From: an uncultured Pseudomonadales bacterium
GTDB lineage: Bacteria > Pseudomonadota > Gammaproteobacteria > Pseudomonadales > CANNCY01
DNA: 64,000 nucleotides
NCBI GenBank assembly: GCA_947503335.1
Contig: CANNCY010000002.1
Location: 372,001 to 436,000 of the forward strand
Direction of reading: 5' to 3'
A program made the translations under genes and the position numbers. Below are positions 35,144 to 45,400 of this stretch, one piece after another. The notes beneath the pieces are model-generated. The model saw only the letters and a list, made by a program, of their open reading frames with translations. It was not told the origin of the DNA and did not search any database. Position 1 is the first letter of the stretch, and each line of letters opens with the position of its first letter.

Positions 35144-36091
35144 ATGAGCGAATTCAACCAGCCGCTAGGCGGCAATGAGATGCCCCGTTTTGGTGGCCCT
35201 TCAACAATGTTTCGTCTGCCAAGCGACAACGATTACTCTAACTTAGATATCGGTATTGTAGGCATTCCATTAGATATAGGTGCCTCTAATCGATCTGGCA
35301 CGCGTTATGGGCCTCGTCAAATAAGAAGCGAGTCAGTGCTTGTTAGACCCTACGGCATGGCGACTGGCGCGGCGCCCTTTGATTCATTTCAAATCGCTGA
35401 CACTGGCGACGTTGCGATCAATACATTCAGCCTAGAAAAATCGATCGGCATTATCGAAGCCCACTATGACAAGATCGTAGCCGGTGATATGAAGCCCGTG
35501 ACATTGGGAGGCGATCATACAGTCGCTCTACCTATCTTACGAGCCCTCGCCAAAAAGCACGGCCCGATGGCCCTAGTGCACGTAGACGCCCACGCTGATA
35601 TCAATGATCACATGTTTGGTGAACGTATTTGTCACGGCACAATCTTTAGACGCGCAATCGAAGAAGGCTTAATCGAACCCACCTGCATGACGCAAATCGG
35701 CCTACGTGCAACCGGGTATGCTGCAGACGATTTTGACTGGTCTAGGCAGCAGGGCGCTACCGTAGTGACCGCCGAAGAGTGCTGGCACAAATCGTTAGAG
35801 CCGCTAATGGCTGAGGTACGCGCTCGCATTGGTGATCGCCCAGTGTATCTAAGCTTTGACATCGACGGCCTAGATCCTTCTGTGGCACCGGGCACAGGCA
35901 CGCCTGAGCCGGGTGGTTTAACAACGATTCAAGGGCTAGAGATTATTCGAGGGATGTGGGGCACTAATTTAATTGGTGCAGATCTTGTAGAGGTATCGCC
36001 ACCATACGACACCACCGGTAATACAGCGTTACTTGCTGCTAACCTTGTTTTTGAAATGCTTTGCAGTTTTAAAGGATGCGTGCGCCGATAG
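35144..36091 (+). CDS. Agmatinase-family ureohydrolase, guanidinobutyrase-like
   Basis: Manganese ureohydrolase of 315 aa. Metal-binding motifs are all present: GGDHTVALP, DAHADIND and SFDIDGLDPSVAPGTG. The N-terminus (QPLGGNEMPRFGG) and the EECWHKSLEPLM segment match the guanidinobutyrase/guanidinopropionase branch (GbuA/GpuA of Pseudomonas) better than classical agmatinase. The reaction would be hydrolysis of 4-guanidinobutyrate (or a similar guanidino acid) to the amine and urea. An aldehyde dehydrogenase that could make this substrate lies 1.2 kb away. The exact substrate needs assay, so gbuA is not asserted as a symbol. Confidence 0.88.
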   Translation: MSEFNQPLGGNEMPRFGGPSTMFRLPSDNDYSNLDIGIVGIPLDIGASNRSGTRYGPRQIRSESVLVRPYGMATGAAPFDSFQIADTGDVAINTFSLEKSIGIIEAHYDKIVAGDMKPVTLGGDHTVALPILRALAKKHGPMALVHVDAHADINDHMFGERICHGTIFRRAIEEGLIEPTCMTQIGLRATGYAADDFDWSRQQGATVVTAEECWHKSLEPLMAEVRARIGDRPVYLSFDIDGLDPSVAPGTGTPEPGGLTTIQGLEIIRGMWGTNLIGADLVEVSPPYDTTGNTALLAANLVFEMLCSFKGCVRR

Positions 36092-36112
36092 CGCCGCATC
36101 AACCATCATTAA

Positions 36113-36796
36113 TTAACGGCGAGATACACTTGCCGCGCGCGCATCTAATCGCGCTAACAGCTCGTCCATCTGAGGGTCGTTAGATAGGCCTGCTCGTGGG
36201 CGAGCTTGTGCGGTAGCAGTACTAGAGGCAGCTGCAGCCGTCGAAGCCTTTGCAGCAGCTTTAGCTGCTTTTGCAGTTTTACGCGCCTCAGCGCGTCTTT
36301 TATCTGCAGCTGACTTTTTCATCGACAAACGACGCGCTTCAATAGCCACCATGACCTGATGCATTTCGTCGCGACCGCCGTCAGAACCTGATTTTTTCGC
36401 CGGTGCTTCTTTTTTGGGTTCAGTTTGCTTGCCAGCTTCGTTTAGCATGTCTTTAAAGGCATCTAACGCTAATGCGCTGTTTGCCTTAGCCTTTGGCTTA
36501 GCAGCCTTAGGCTTTTCTTTACGCGGCATACCTTGCACAAGCGCACCCAGCTCATCTTGCGCATCGCGCAAAAGTTCGCGTGCTTCAGCCGAGCTATCTG
36601 CCTCGCCCCAGGTTTCAAGCTTATAGTCTTCAACACCGTGAGCGATGAGGTGGTCCATCAAAGGGCCGTGATGTTCTTTTGCCTGCGACTCTAGCAATAT
36701 ACTCCACGATCGCTCTACCGTTTCGTTACTTGAAACAGCAAACCAAGATTCTGTCTTTTCGTGAAATACAGTAAAAACTAGCACGTCTACAACCAA
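36113..36796 (-). CDS. Hypothetical protein with Ala/Lys-rich low-complexity tail
   Basis: I do not recognise a family. The N-terminal part (about residues 1-90) looks like a small folded domain (VFTVFHEKTESWFAV, SWSILLESQAKEH). The rest is Lys/Ala-rich and probably disordered or helical, with KPKAAKPKAKAN and a run of KAAKAAAKASTAAAASS. Such basic tails are often nucleic-acid binding. The start is TTG at 36796 (AAGGG directly before it) or GTG at 36784 with AAGGG 12 nt upstream; the latter may be real. It converges on the ureohydrolase gene, 21 bp away. Confidence 0.65.
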   Translation of the reverse strand: MVVDVLVFTVFHEKTESWFAVSSNETVERSWSILLESQAKEHHGPLMDHLIAHGVEDYKLETWGEADSSAEARELLRDAQDELGALVQGMPRKEKPKAAKPKAKANSALALDAFKDMLNEAGKQTEPKKEAPAKKSGSDGGRDEMHQVMVAIEARRLSMKKSAADKRRAEARKTAKAAKAAAKASTAAAASSTATAQARPRAGLSNDPQMDELLARLDARAASVSRR

Positions 36797-37021
36797 CCCT
36801 TAAGTTATTCAACCAATGAATATAGATACAAATTAGGCCTTCTGCGACTGAAGGCTGAGCTAGTAATTATAATCCAATAATAAAAAAACGGTGTTGGGAA
36901 AACCCACTATAGCGGCTTAAAAGATGACCACACTGTGAACGACTTATTACCAACTATAGAGTTGAGAACTTGTGCCTATTCTGTTTAGTACCATTGCAGT
37001 AATTATGGAGACTCATCGGTC

Positions 37022-37135
37022 ATGACCGCTATCGTCGCTTTCACCGCCCTCGCTACCTTTTCGCCAGCCGCTGCTTCAGCCATGGCCGGCGTCACACTCG
37101 CCGGCTGTATTATGGCCTTTGGAGTGATCGTATAA
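37022..37135 (+). CDS. Candidate 37-aa hydrophobic peptide gene next to a C39 exporter
   Basis: An ATG-initiated frame of 37 codons encodes a very hydrophobic Ala/Gly/Val-rich peptide with one Cys (segments [35 protein letters not shown]). GGAG lies 11 nt upstream. The last 60 bp run antisense to the 3' end of the exporter gene. Size and composition fit bacteriocin-like or signal peptides, and the place beside a C39-peptidase exporter operon makes it a candidate cargo. Against this, there is no canonical double-glycine leader; AMAG is the nearest match. The frame could also be chance. Confidence 0.3.
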   Translation: MTAIVAFTALATFSPAAASAMAGVTLAGCIMAFGVIV

Positions 37136-39124
37136 CCCCTTAGTTTTTCTATAGTGATCAAAGCGAATGGGCGCATCACCATGATGTACCCATATCTGTG
37201 TTGCCGGCATTTGCTCTAGCGCTGTTGCCACAATTGTGCTATTGCGCTCATCTAAGTGGGCGAGGGGCTCGTCAAGCAGCACTATCTTGGGCTGTTTAAA
37301 AAGTACACGCGCTATCGCTATACGTGATCGTTGACCATCTGACAGTTCAACACTGTCTAATGGCGTATATAACCCCAATGGCAACGATAAAAACCACTGC
37401 CCTAAACCAACTCTCTGCAGGCTTTCGATAATCTTTGTCGCTTCAGAAACACCACATTCACCAAAGTTCTCGATCAACAACCCATCAACTGGGTCTGTAG
37501 ACGACACCCAACCAATACTCGCTTCAAGCGCGATCGAACTAATCTGCTTTACGTGAACACCATCAAAATAAATGTCAGTATCGTCGCTCTGATAACCTAA
37601 CAACGACCTTAAAAAGTAACTTTTTCCTGAGCCCGATGGCCCACTAAGCAACAACCGTTCTCCTGCTGATAATTCAAAGCTATCGATTACACTTGTCTTT
37701 GACGCGCTAAAGGTTACCGACCCTTTTAACGCTAGCGTAATCTTGTGCTGCTCAATTTCATCTCTTTCAATTAACTCCACGATACGCTCATCGTAAAGCG
37801 ACATCATGCGCCGCTCTTGATGATATTTGACCAGGCCTTCGCTGCGCACCGCTAACATTGCTCGCCAAGCAGCCAGGGCGGCGATCATACCTACAGATAT
37901 TGTGCCCACATTAAATGCATTAACCAATAACAGGTACATACCACCGAGTTCGATTGCTCTAATAGCGCTCACCAATGCCTTAAGGTTCACCAACAATCGC
38001 TGGGTAGCGCTTTCTGTTTCTCGCTGGCGCTCGCACAATGTTGCCCAATGATTATTTAATGATTCGCTACCCTGGTTAAAGCGCTTGGCGATCTTGGCCG
38101 CAGCCCATTGCGCAACATGGGTGCTTAAGTTAGCTTGCGCTGATAAATCTTGGGCTGCACGTCGCCGAACAACATTCATAACAAACGCGCTCAATAACAT
38201 ATGTACACCAATCGCAATTAAGCTTAATAAAGCAAGCGGCCAATAGTAGTAGGCCATCAACATCAAAGCAGTGACCAAAAAGACAATGTCGGCAAATGCA
38301 TTAATCGCGCTGTGTATGCGAATACGTACTAACTCGCTCAGGGTAGCTATTCGCGACAGTGTTTCACCCACGCTGTGGCCAACTGACAGACCGGTTTGCT
38401 CGATCAATTTTGTGTGCAAGATTTGGCGCGATGCCAGCTTTGCCCCTAGATGATTTTCTAACACCAGCGTGTCTTTAACGGCGGTGATCACCGCGATAAG
38501 CATCCCCAACAAGAAGAACGCCCCTATACCAACATAGGTTTCGTTGCGCGCTGACGAAACCGCCAAATGGTCGATCACCCATTGCATTTGCATCGGGGTC
38601 ATCACTAACAGCATTTGAGCTACTAGTGTTAACAGCAGAATCAGCAATGCAACTGGCCGGTTAATGGGTACGGGTATTTTATTGCGCGTATCTTTAGCCA
38701 CATGAGCTGGTGAGGCCACCAATAGGCTGGTTAATGCCACACCGGTAAAACAACGATTAACGTCGTCTTTAGTCACCTCTACATCACCCTGTGCAGGGTC
38801 GTATACAAGCCAGTTACCATTTTTCATAACCCTAATCAGCACAACAAAGTGATTGTGCTGCCAATGCACAATTGCTGGCACGTGTTGCTTTAAAAAGTGC
38901 TCGGGTTCGGCCCTTACCGCAGTACTAGACACGCCCATTTGCGCTAACAATTGACGCAACTGCCCCATCGTGAGGGGCTTAACTGCCCAACTAAAACGTC
39001 GCCGCATCTCGAGCAGACTCGCTTGTGATGCTCGCCCTTTAGTCAACGCCCACGTGGCACAGCACAGACCGCATTCAAAGGGGTGCCCTTGACGCATAGT
39101 TGCGCCCAACGAACTATTCGCCAT
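37076..39124 (-). CDS. C39-peptidase ABC exporter (bacteriocin/microcin type)
   Basis: Inner-membrane exporter of 682 aa that would cleave a leader peptide and export the cargo. The N-terminal C39 cysteine protease (1-130) has Gln12, catalytic Cys18 in FECGLC, His92 in HNHFVV and Asp109 in VYDP, so it is intact. A transmembrane domain (about 155-430, five to six helices) follows. The nucleotide-binding domain has Walker A GPSGSGKS, signature LSDGQRSR, Walker B IVLLDEP and the H-loop region WVHHGD. The closest role models are CvaB and ComA. The last ~18 residues (from about YDHSKG) look like an unstructured extension and lie opposite the small peptide frame. The start overlaps hlyD-type gene by 11 nt, so the two are coupled. 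Confidence 0.92.
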   Translation of the reverse strand: MANSSLGATMRQGHPFECGLCCATWALTKGRASQASLLEMRRRFSWAVKPLTMGQLRQLLAQMGVSSTAVRAEPEHFLKQHVPAIVHWQHNHFVVLIRVMKNGNWLVYDPAQGDVEVTKDDVNRCFTGVALTSLLVASPAHVAKDTRNKIPVPINRPVALLILLLTLVAQMLLVMTPMQMQWVIDHLAVSSARNETYVGIGAFFLLGMLIAVITAVKDTLVLENHLGAKLASRQILHTKLIEQTGLSVGHSVGETLSRIATLSELVRIRIHSAINAFADIVFLVTALMLMAYYYWPLALLSLIAIGVHMLLSAFVMNVVRRRAAQDLSAQANLSTHVAQWAAAKIAKRFNQGSESLNNHWATLCERQRETESATQRLLVNLKALVSAIRAIELGGMYLLLVNAFNVGTISVGMIAALAAWRAMLAVRSEGLVKYHQERRMMSLYDERIVELIERDEIEQHKITLALKGSVTFSASKTSVIDSFELSAGERLLLSGPSGSGKSYFLRSLLGYQSDDTDIYFDGVHVKQISSIALEASIGWVSSTDPVDGLLIENFGECGVSEATKIIESLQRVGLGQWFLSLPLGLYTPLDSVELSDGQRSRIAIARVLFKQPKIVLLDEPLAHLDERNSTIVATALEQMPATQIWVHHGDAPIRFDHYRKTKGLYDHSKGHNTAGECDAGHG

Positions 39125-40298
39125 GACCGGTCATTCCTTTAGGTAGCAATAAGTAACTACCCAATGACATCGACTTGTCTTGAAGAGACACCACACCTTG
39201 GTCGCCGATAGCGATTGGGTCTGGCGGCACGCCGGTGAACGTGAATAGCGCTCGAAACCCCTGAGCACTATCAAGGGCCGTCGTATCAGATTGGTGTAAA
39301 TCAACGTTGAATGCACCATGATAAAGCCACGGCAGGTGGTTCAACTGTACCGATGCCCCACGCTTAATCAGTTCTAAGTCATCTGCGTCACCAATGCGCG
39401 TTTCAAAAGCAAGCTCGGCACCTATGGGCGTTATCAAAGCGATTGCTCGCCCAGCGGCGGGCTGCACACTTGATTTGTATAAATATACTCGCCCGCCAAT
39501 CGGCGCCCGAAGCCAGTGTGAGGCACTTAAACGGTTACTGTTACTATCTAACTCTAACATCGCTAACTCTTGCTCGCCTTTCGCCTTGATTAACGCTAGC
39601 TGTTGTACCAGAAGCTGGTACTCTTCATCTGCTTTACGATGCTGCTCTGTTAATTGCGTCTTTTGCTGTAGCAATAGGCTTAGTTGTTGCATCGCCTCAA
39701 TCTGTTGTACCTGGGCCTGCTCAGCTGCAGCTACTGATAGCTGTTTAGCCTCCACTAGGAGATCAATTGACGCCTTGCGCTTGGTTAAGCGCTTAGACAA
39801 CGCGGTAGATTCTTTGATTAGCTGGCTCAGACTATCTTTGCGTTTTAACAGATTGTCTTGATGCCTTTGTAGCTGACTAAGCGCGTGCTCGATTCGCTTT
39901 TTTTCTATCGTAATACTTTGCTTTTGGTTGTCGATTTGTAAATCAATTAATTCGGCACGGGCGCGATGAAGCTCAGGCTGATTTAACGACTGCTGCCACG
40001 CGATCTTAGCAATCGGCTGCCCTTGTGATACCGACTGCCCGTCGTTAACTGCCCACTCTATCAAATAGGCCTGATGGGGCATCGTAATGCTTATAGGCGA
40101 AGGCACGGTGGTTACCTGACCTGTAAACCGCTTTATCGGGGCGTACTGCACCAACGCCAAGAGTGCGATGATGCCTATCACTAGTACAATCAGTAGTTGC
40201 GACCATCTAATCAGTACGTGATCACGCGGCTTTAACTCACCATAGCGCTGTACTAACTGAAAAGATTCGGGCCTAAAGAGAGATGAAGTGTTGCTCAT
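39114..40298 (-). CDS. HlyD-family periplasmic adaptor of the C39 exporter
   Basis: Membrane-fusion protein of 394 aa. A single membrane helix (about 30-48) precedes a lipoyl half-motif ([24 protein letters not shown]). A long alpha-helical hairpin (about 120-255), rich in Gln, Leu and Lys with heptad spacing, is followed by the second lipoyl half ([29 protein letters not shown]) and beta-barrel regions. It should link the ABC exporter to an outer-membrane TolC-type channel, which is not encoded here. It is coupled to the exporter gene by 11 nt. A perfect hairpin ends 3 nt before its start codon and could hide its RBS. Confidence 0.9.
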   Translation of the reverse strand: MSNTSSLFRPESFQLVQRYGELKPRDHVLIRWSQLLIVLVIGIIALLALVQYAPIKRFTGQVTTVPSPISITMPHQAYLIEWAVNDGQSVSQGQPIAKIAWQQSLNQPELHRARAELIDLQIDNQKQSITIEKKRIEHALSQLQRHQDNLLKRKDSLSQLIKESTALSKRLTKRKASIDLLVEAKQLSVAAAEQAQVQQIEAMQQLSLLLQQKTQLTEQHRKADEEYQLLVQQLALIKAKGEQELAMLELDSNSNRLSASHWLRAPIGGRVYLYKSSVQPAAGRAIALITPIGAELAFETRIGDADDLELIKRGASVQLNHLPWLYHGAFNVDLHQSDTTALDSAQGFRALFTFTGVPPDPIAIGDQGVVSLQDKSMSLGSYLLLPKGMTGHGE

Positions 40299-40301
40299 AA
40301 C

Positions 40302-40325
40302 CGCCTCTGCTATTACACAGAGGCG
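40302..40325 (-). promoter_or_regulatory. Hairpin covering the RBS of the adaptor gene
   Basis: CGCCTCTG (40302-40309) and CAGAGGCG (40318-40325) form a perfect 8-bp stem with an 8-nt loop. On the minus-strand transcript the downstream arm is CAGAGGCG, which holds the AGAGG Shine-Dalgarno-like sequence and ends 3 nt before the ATG at 40298. No U-tract follows. It could control translation of the adaptor and exporter separately from the kinase/regulator pair, or be a protein-binding dyad. Confidence 0.65.
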
Positions 40326-40359
40326 AGGTTATGCTGCTACAACAAAGGTAGGAAAATAA

Positions 40360-41160
40360 TTAAACGAAATGCTTAATCTTATCTTTATAACTGCGGCTCA
40401 TTTTTAATTGCGCACCTGAGCTAAGCAATAAATTAAACTCGCCATTAATGTGCGAGATCACCTTATCTACGCACTTAAGATTGACAATAGTCGAACGGTG
40501 AACTCGTTGGAATAGCGCAGGATTAAGCTGCTTTTCTAGATCTTTCATGGTGACACGCATGATATGGGTTTTACCATTTGCGTGAATACACATGTAATCA
40601 CCAGCGGCATCAACCCACTCAATATCGCGCACATTAACCAGCTCGATCGCACTACCATCTTTAATAGCGATACGCTCAGGCCAAGGATCTTTCGCTTGTT
40701 CTGAGGCCGTAAAGTCGTCAATGGTAGACGCCTGCTCGCCCGTTAAGTTAACAATCAAATCCATCAAGCGTTGCTTCTGATCTGACAAACTAGCCTGCTC
40801 GTGCGCCTTTTCAACCCGCTCAATAGCACGCGCTAAACGATCGTCTTCGATAGGCTTTAAGACATAGTCTACCGCTCGCACATCAAATGCATCTAACGCG
40901 AACTGCCCGTACGCTGTTACAAACACAACAATCGGCATGTTGTCTGATTGCATCTCGCGAACCACATCAAAGCCGTTTTTACCGGGCATCTGAATATCTA
41001 GAAACACCAGATCAGGCTTTTCTCGGTGAATTGCCTCAATCGCTTCACGACCGTTGGTACATTCGCCGATCACTTCAATCTGAGGATAATTTTCTAAACG
41101 TAAACGCAGCCCTTTTCTAGCTAGGTTTTCGTCATCAACAATAATCGTTTTAATGGGCAT
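40360..41160 (-). CDS. LytTR-family response regulator
   Basis: Regulator of 266 aa in the AlgR/LytR/ComE class. The receiver domain (1-120) has acidic residues VDDEN, phospho-acceptor Asp in LVFLDIQMPGKNG (about residue 57) and Lys in YVLKPIEDD. The LytTR DNA-binding domain (about 165-264) has AIKDGSAIELVNVRDIEWVDAAGDY, QRVHRSTIVNL and LLSSGAQLKMSRSYK features. It lies 46 nt after the kinase gene and 61 nt before the adaptor gene on the same strand, so it is probably part of a four-gene unit. It likely regulates the exporter and its cargo, by analogy with ComE-type systems. Confidence 0.92.
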   Translation of the reverse strand: MPIKTIIVDDENLARKGLRLRLENYPQIEVIGECTNGREAIEAIHREKPDLVFLDIQMPGKNGFDVVREMQSDNMPIVVFVTAYGQFALDAFDVRAVDYVLKPIEDDRLARAIERVEKAHEQASLSDQKQRLMDLIVNLTGEQASTIDDFTASEQAKDPWPERIAIKDGSAIELVNVRDIEWVDAAGDYMCIHANGKTHIMRVTMKDLEKQLNPALFQRVHRSTIVNLKCVDKVISHINGEFNLLLSSGAQLKMSRSYKDKIKHFV

Positions 41161-41206
41161 AGCAGCATCCTACTTATGTTCTTTTGGGTTCTATTGTTGT
41201 TAGGTT

Positions 41207-42310
41207 TTATAAACTCGTTTGTTCAGTTTGGTACGGAATACGAATACTAATGCGTACACCACCACTTTTACGATTCGCAACTTGAAACGACTGATTCTTG
41301 CCGAATAGCTCGCGTAGACGATCTCGTGTATTGCTAATGCCTACACCCGACGAACTAACTCGTAAGTGATAGTTCTCTGGCAAGCCTGGACCATCGTCAG
41401 TCAATTCTATTAACAGCTCATCAGCAAATACCTTAGCCGACACACCGATGGTACCGCCATCTTCATTGGCAGAAATCGCGTACTTAATCGAATTCTCTAC
41501 TAGCGGCTGCAACAGCAAACTAGGTATTAGCCCGCTACGAGAGGCCTCGTCCATCTCTACCTCAAAGCGCAATCGCTCTTCGAAACGCACTTTTTCGATA
41601 TCTAAATACAATTGTAGAGCGTCGACCTCTTGAGAAAGGGTCACTCGCGCCATCGGGTCACTATCTAGCGAATAACGTAAAAAACTAGATAGGCGGGTTA
41701 CCATGGTATTTGCCGTATCATTTTCTTTAAGTAACACCAATGTAGAAATAGCATTAAGCGTGTTAAACAAGAAATGAGGGTTTAACTGATAGCGAAGCAT
41801 TTTTAGCTGAGCCGACTGCGCCATTGAGTCAGCTTTTAACGCGCGCTCTCTCTCGGCGAGCATTTGCTGGTAGTACTTGATGGCAAAATAAGCTGCGCTC
41901 CAACAGATCATCAACGCAAAAGCGACACCCACCCCGCTCGAGAAATACGTGTAGATATCAGTAATCGGGGGGCTTTTGTGGGCTTTTTCAGGCGCCACCA
42001 TGATGTAGTAAAGCTTATTACGAATCACCCACCAGATAGCCGCCAGCACCATTGACGACACCACTACGGTCATCGCCCGCGCCCACAGCGGCCAATGCCA
42101 GCTGCCGCGATAGATATAGCGAAGTGAAAGCGATAAAACTGCGCCCACAAGGGTAACTACGGGCAGCCACAACACGTAGCGCTCAAAAATGCCGATATAT
42201 ACTAGCTGCGCTAGGTATGTCAGTGCCCAGGCGGTCCAACCGCCGATATGTAGCAACCAGAATTGAAACTCGCGGTTGTCAAAAAGTCGTTTTGTATCCA
42301 TGAGACGCAT
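41207..42310 (-). CDS. LytS/AlgZ-type sensor histidine kinase
   Basis: Membrane kinase of 367 aa. Four hydrophobic segments (about 17-150) have little extracytoplasmic mass, as in peptide-sensing and AlgZ-type kinases. The His_kinase domain contains the phospho-acceptor His in LRYQLNPHFLFNTLNAIS, and the HATPase domain has LLLQPLVENSIKYA, DDGPGLP and GVGISNTRDRL. It is the first gene of the HK-RR-adaptor-exporter unit and the cognate partner of the LytTR regulator. The start is ATG at 42310; a second ATG three codons later is also possible. Confidence 0.92.
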   Translation of the reverse strand: MRLMDTKRLFDNREFQFWLLHIGGWTAWALTYLAQLVYIGIFERYVLWLPVVTLVGAVLSLSLRYIYRGSWHWPLWARAMTVVVSSMVLAAIWWVIRNKLYYIMVAPEKAHKSPPITDIYTYFSSGVGVAFALMICWSAAYFAIKYYQQMLAERERALKADSMAQSAQLKMLRYQLNPHFLFNTLNAISTLVLLKENDTANTMVTRLSSFLRYSLDSDPMARVTLSQEVDALQLYLDIEKVRFEERLRFEVEMDEASRSGLIPSLLLQPLVENSIKYAISANEDGGTIGVSAKVFADELLIELTDDGPGLPENYHLRVSSSGVGISNTRDRLRELFGKNQSFQVANRKSGGVRISIRIPYQTEQTSL

Positions 42311-42414
42311 TATAACCAGATTCTATTCGGGTTTTTCGCTATTTACCGTATGTTTTCATCACTCTATCGCACTCAGCCTGCGGGTAAACGAAAGCAAACC
42401 AAGATAGACAGGTG

Positions 42415-42420
42415 TATAAT
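42415..42420 (+). promoter_or_regulatory. Perfect -10 box before the MscK-like gene
   Basis: TATAAT lies 30 nt before the ATG at 42451. No good -35 hexamer is seen at 16-18 bp. Its position argues against the upstream in-frame GTG at 42412 as the translation start, because that codon would precede the transcription start. Confidence 0.5.
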
Positions 42421-42450
42421 TGTCTGAGCACCATAAATAGAGCCACCAGT

Positions 42451-45400
42451 ATGCGTCAGTTTGCGCTTTTTATCTTCGTTTTTTTAATGACAGCCTGCAA
42501 TGCAGTGATGGCTCAATCAGGGCTACCGTCAGACGATGAGTTAAATGAGATTGTTGACACACAGATCGCAGGGCTCGCCGACGCCCCCGATGGTACCGAG
42601 ACCGATCAGTTATCAGCCCTGCTCCAGCAAGCAAATACCCACATAACTGCTACTAAAACCCTGCGCGAACAGGCTAAGCAATACGCTGAAATCTCAGAAA
42701 ACTATCCACAGCTGCTGGCTGATATTCAAAGTAAACTCGACGATATTACTAAGCTTCAGCAAAACTCGTCGATAGAGCAGCTAGCCCAGCCATATCTTGA
42801 AAAGTCATCAGATCTAACTGCCAAACTGAGTACACTACAAAGTGAACTCAACAGCACCAATGCGCAAATTGCTTCGTTACAAGCCCGTCAAAACCTCATT
42901 GAGCCAGAGTATCTGTCTACTCAAAGCCAACTCGAAGCGCTAAATCAACAGCTCAACCAATTTGCTGCGGCCGACCAGGTACCCTCTCATCTAGATTATC
43001 TATCAGTCATCGTGCGTATTAAGCTTCGGGCTGCCAATCTTGAAAAGCTAGAGTCTGAACTGACTAGTTTTGACAACCGCATGTCTCTAGCTCGTACTAA
43101 ACGCGAACAGTTAAACAATGAACTCGCTCTGTACCAATCAATTAACAACCATATCCTGGCGCAGCGCAACAGCGAAAACAAGCAAACAGCGCAATCAATC
43201 GCAGAAGACAATTCGCGCCAGCTTGACTCTCTCGTAACCAATAACGATTATCTAAAGCTGGTCGTTAGTAAGAATAAAGAATTAACCGTATTACTAAATC
43301 GCATTTACGAAGACATCGACTCACTAATCGAGCAGCGACAGCAGATTGATGCCGATTTTCAGAAAATATCTCAGGCCCACCAGCTTATTAACGAGCAGTT
43401 GTCGCTTGCAAATGACGATAGCTACGTTGGCGAGTTATTGCTAAAACAGCGCGCTACGGTCGTTTCTATTACTAAAAATCATTACGACGGCTCTGCATTC
43501 AACAGCCAGCTAACACAGGCCCGAAGGCTACAACTGCAAATAAACGACGAACAACTATCGCTAGAAAAACTGTTGACCGACGCAAAACAAGAATTGCTAA
43601 ATGACGACTTAAAGATTGCGCTTAATTTAATTGGTACTCAGCGCCGAGATCTGTACAAGAAGATTTTAGAAGGTCTAAATTCTGAGATTAGCGAACTGAT
43701 CTCACTATCGCTAACTAGAACAAAACTAGTGGCGAAAACAGACGAGATCTTAGATCGAATCGATGAACAACTGTTATGGATTGCCACCAACCAGCCCATC
43801 AGCATGCAGTGGTTTATCGATCTAACCCAAACAATTAAAGCGTTGCCCACTATTTTGGGCTCTAACTCACTCGCTGACACTATTGATAACGCGCCGACTA
43901 ATCGTATCGTTGCTCTGATCGCAGGTATCGTTATCTTGTTATGGATTACAGCTTTTAAGGGGCGGCTATATGCGAGAGTGCAATCGCACAACACTCTAAT
44001 ACACCGACTAGCATCTGACAGTATTCGATTTACCTTAGAGTCGTTAGCAGCGATATTCTTATTGGCGTTGCGTCTACCTCTACTACTAGTTTTAATTTCG
44101 TTTATCATCGCTGCTAGCCATTACAACGGCAGTATTGAGGTAGCTATTTCATCGGCACTTGGGCGCTTTGCGTTTTCGTGGTTTATCTTAGATTTCATTC
44201 GGCGCCTGCTTCACCCATCTGGCGTGGCCGTGTTGCATTTTAAAATGCCGGCTTCAATGGCCACGGCACTAAATAGCGTTATCACCCAGAGCCTATACAC
44301 TATTCCTGTTATCTTAGGCTTCGCAGAATTTTCATCGGCGTTCTCAGACCAACGCGTTGACGACACCATTGGCCGACTGCTATTTATTTTCTTAAGCCTA
44401 ATTATCGCCTGGCAATTTAGGCGTGTTCGCAACATCGTGGTGTCGTTAACACCTGAATCTAAGCAACACGGTTGGCGATTTCAACTGTTCGCAACAGGCT
44501 TTGTATTCTGCTATCTAAGCTTGGTTGTATTGGCGATTGCCTCGGCTATTGGCTATCACTATACATCAATCATCATTGCCCAAGATCTTATTCTCACTCT
44601 CTGCGCGGCGCTAGTTACGCTTTTGGCCTACGCACTATTATTTAGATGGCTATTGGTTACCCGTAAACAGATGTTGTTTACCCAGCTTAAGCAGCAAAGA
44701 GAAAACGCTGCCAAACTTGAAAACAGCAATCAAACGGCAAGCGAATCTCAAGAATCAGCCAGTGATAGCGCTGAAGCAAAAATCGCAGAAGTGAACTCTA
44801 TTCAATCGCAGGCGTTATCATTAGTACGTATTGGCTGCACCATATTACTTATTTCGCTAACACTCATGGTGTGGGATAACGCCGGGCCAATATTTGGAGT
44901 GCTCGAAAACACTGCACTTTGGTCTGGCGTGCAAACCGTTAACGGCGAGAAGACAATAGAAACAGTGTCGCTGCTGAATCTAATCATGGCGATTTTTATT
45001 TTATTGATTACCTTCGCCTCGGCTCGCAACTTACCCGGCCTTGTTGAAATGGCCACACAAAAATACATGCACACTGATGCTGGTGCGCGTTATGCAACGG
45101 TTACGCTTACTCGATACCTTATTATCGTTGTTGGCGTTATTATCAGCTTCAACGCAATCGGTATAAGCTGGTCAAAAATTCAGTGGCTAGTTGCGGCGAT
45201 TGGTGTTGGGCTAGGCTTTGGCTTACAAGAGATCGTAGCCAACTTTGTGGGTGGTTTAGTCATTTTGTTTGAGCGCCCACTGCGCATTGGCGACACCGTA
45301 ACCATTGGTGATCAAAGCGGCACGGTAACCAACATAAGTATGCGCACTACCACCATAGCCGATTGGGATAATAAAGAGATTGTTGTACCCAATAAAATGT

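Noticed and set aside
37085..37105. GCCGGCG/CGCCGGC inverted repeat as a terminator of the exporter gene
   Set aside because: It lies inside the coding end of the exporter and of the small peptide frame, has no U-tract on either strand, and is explained by Ala and Gly codons.
42412..42450. Upstream GTG as the start of the MscK-like protein
   Set aside because: The perfect TATAAT at 42415-42420 would put this codon before the transcription start, and the ATG at 42451 begins a proper signal peptide.
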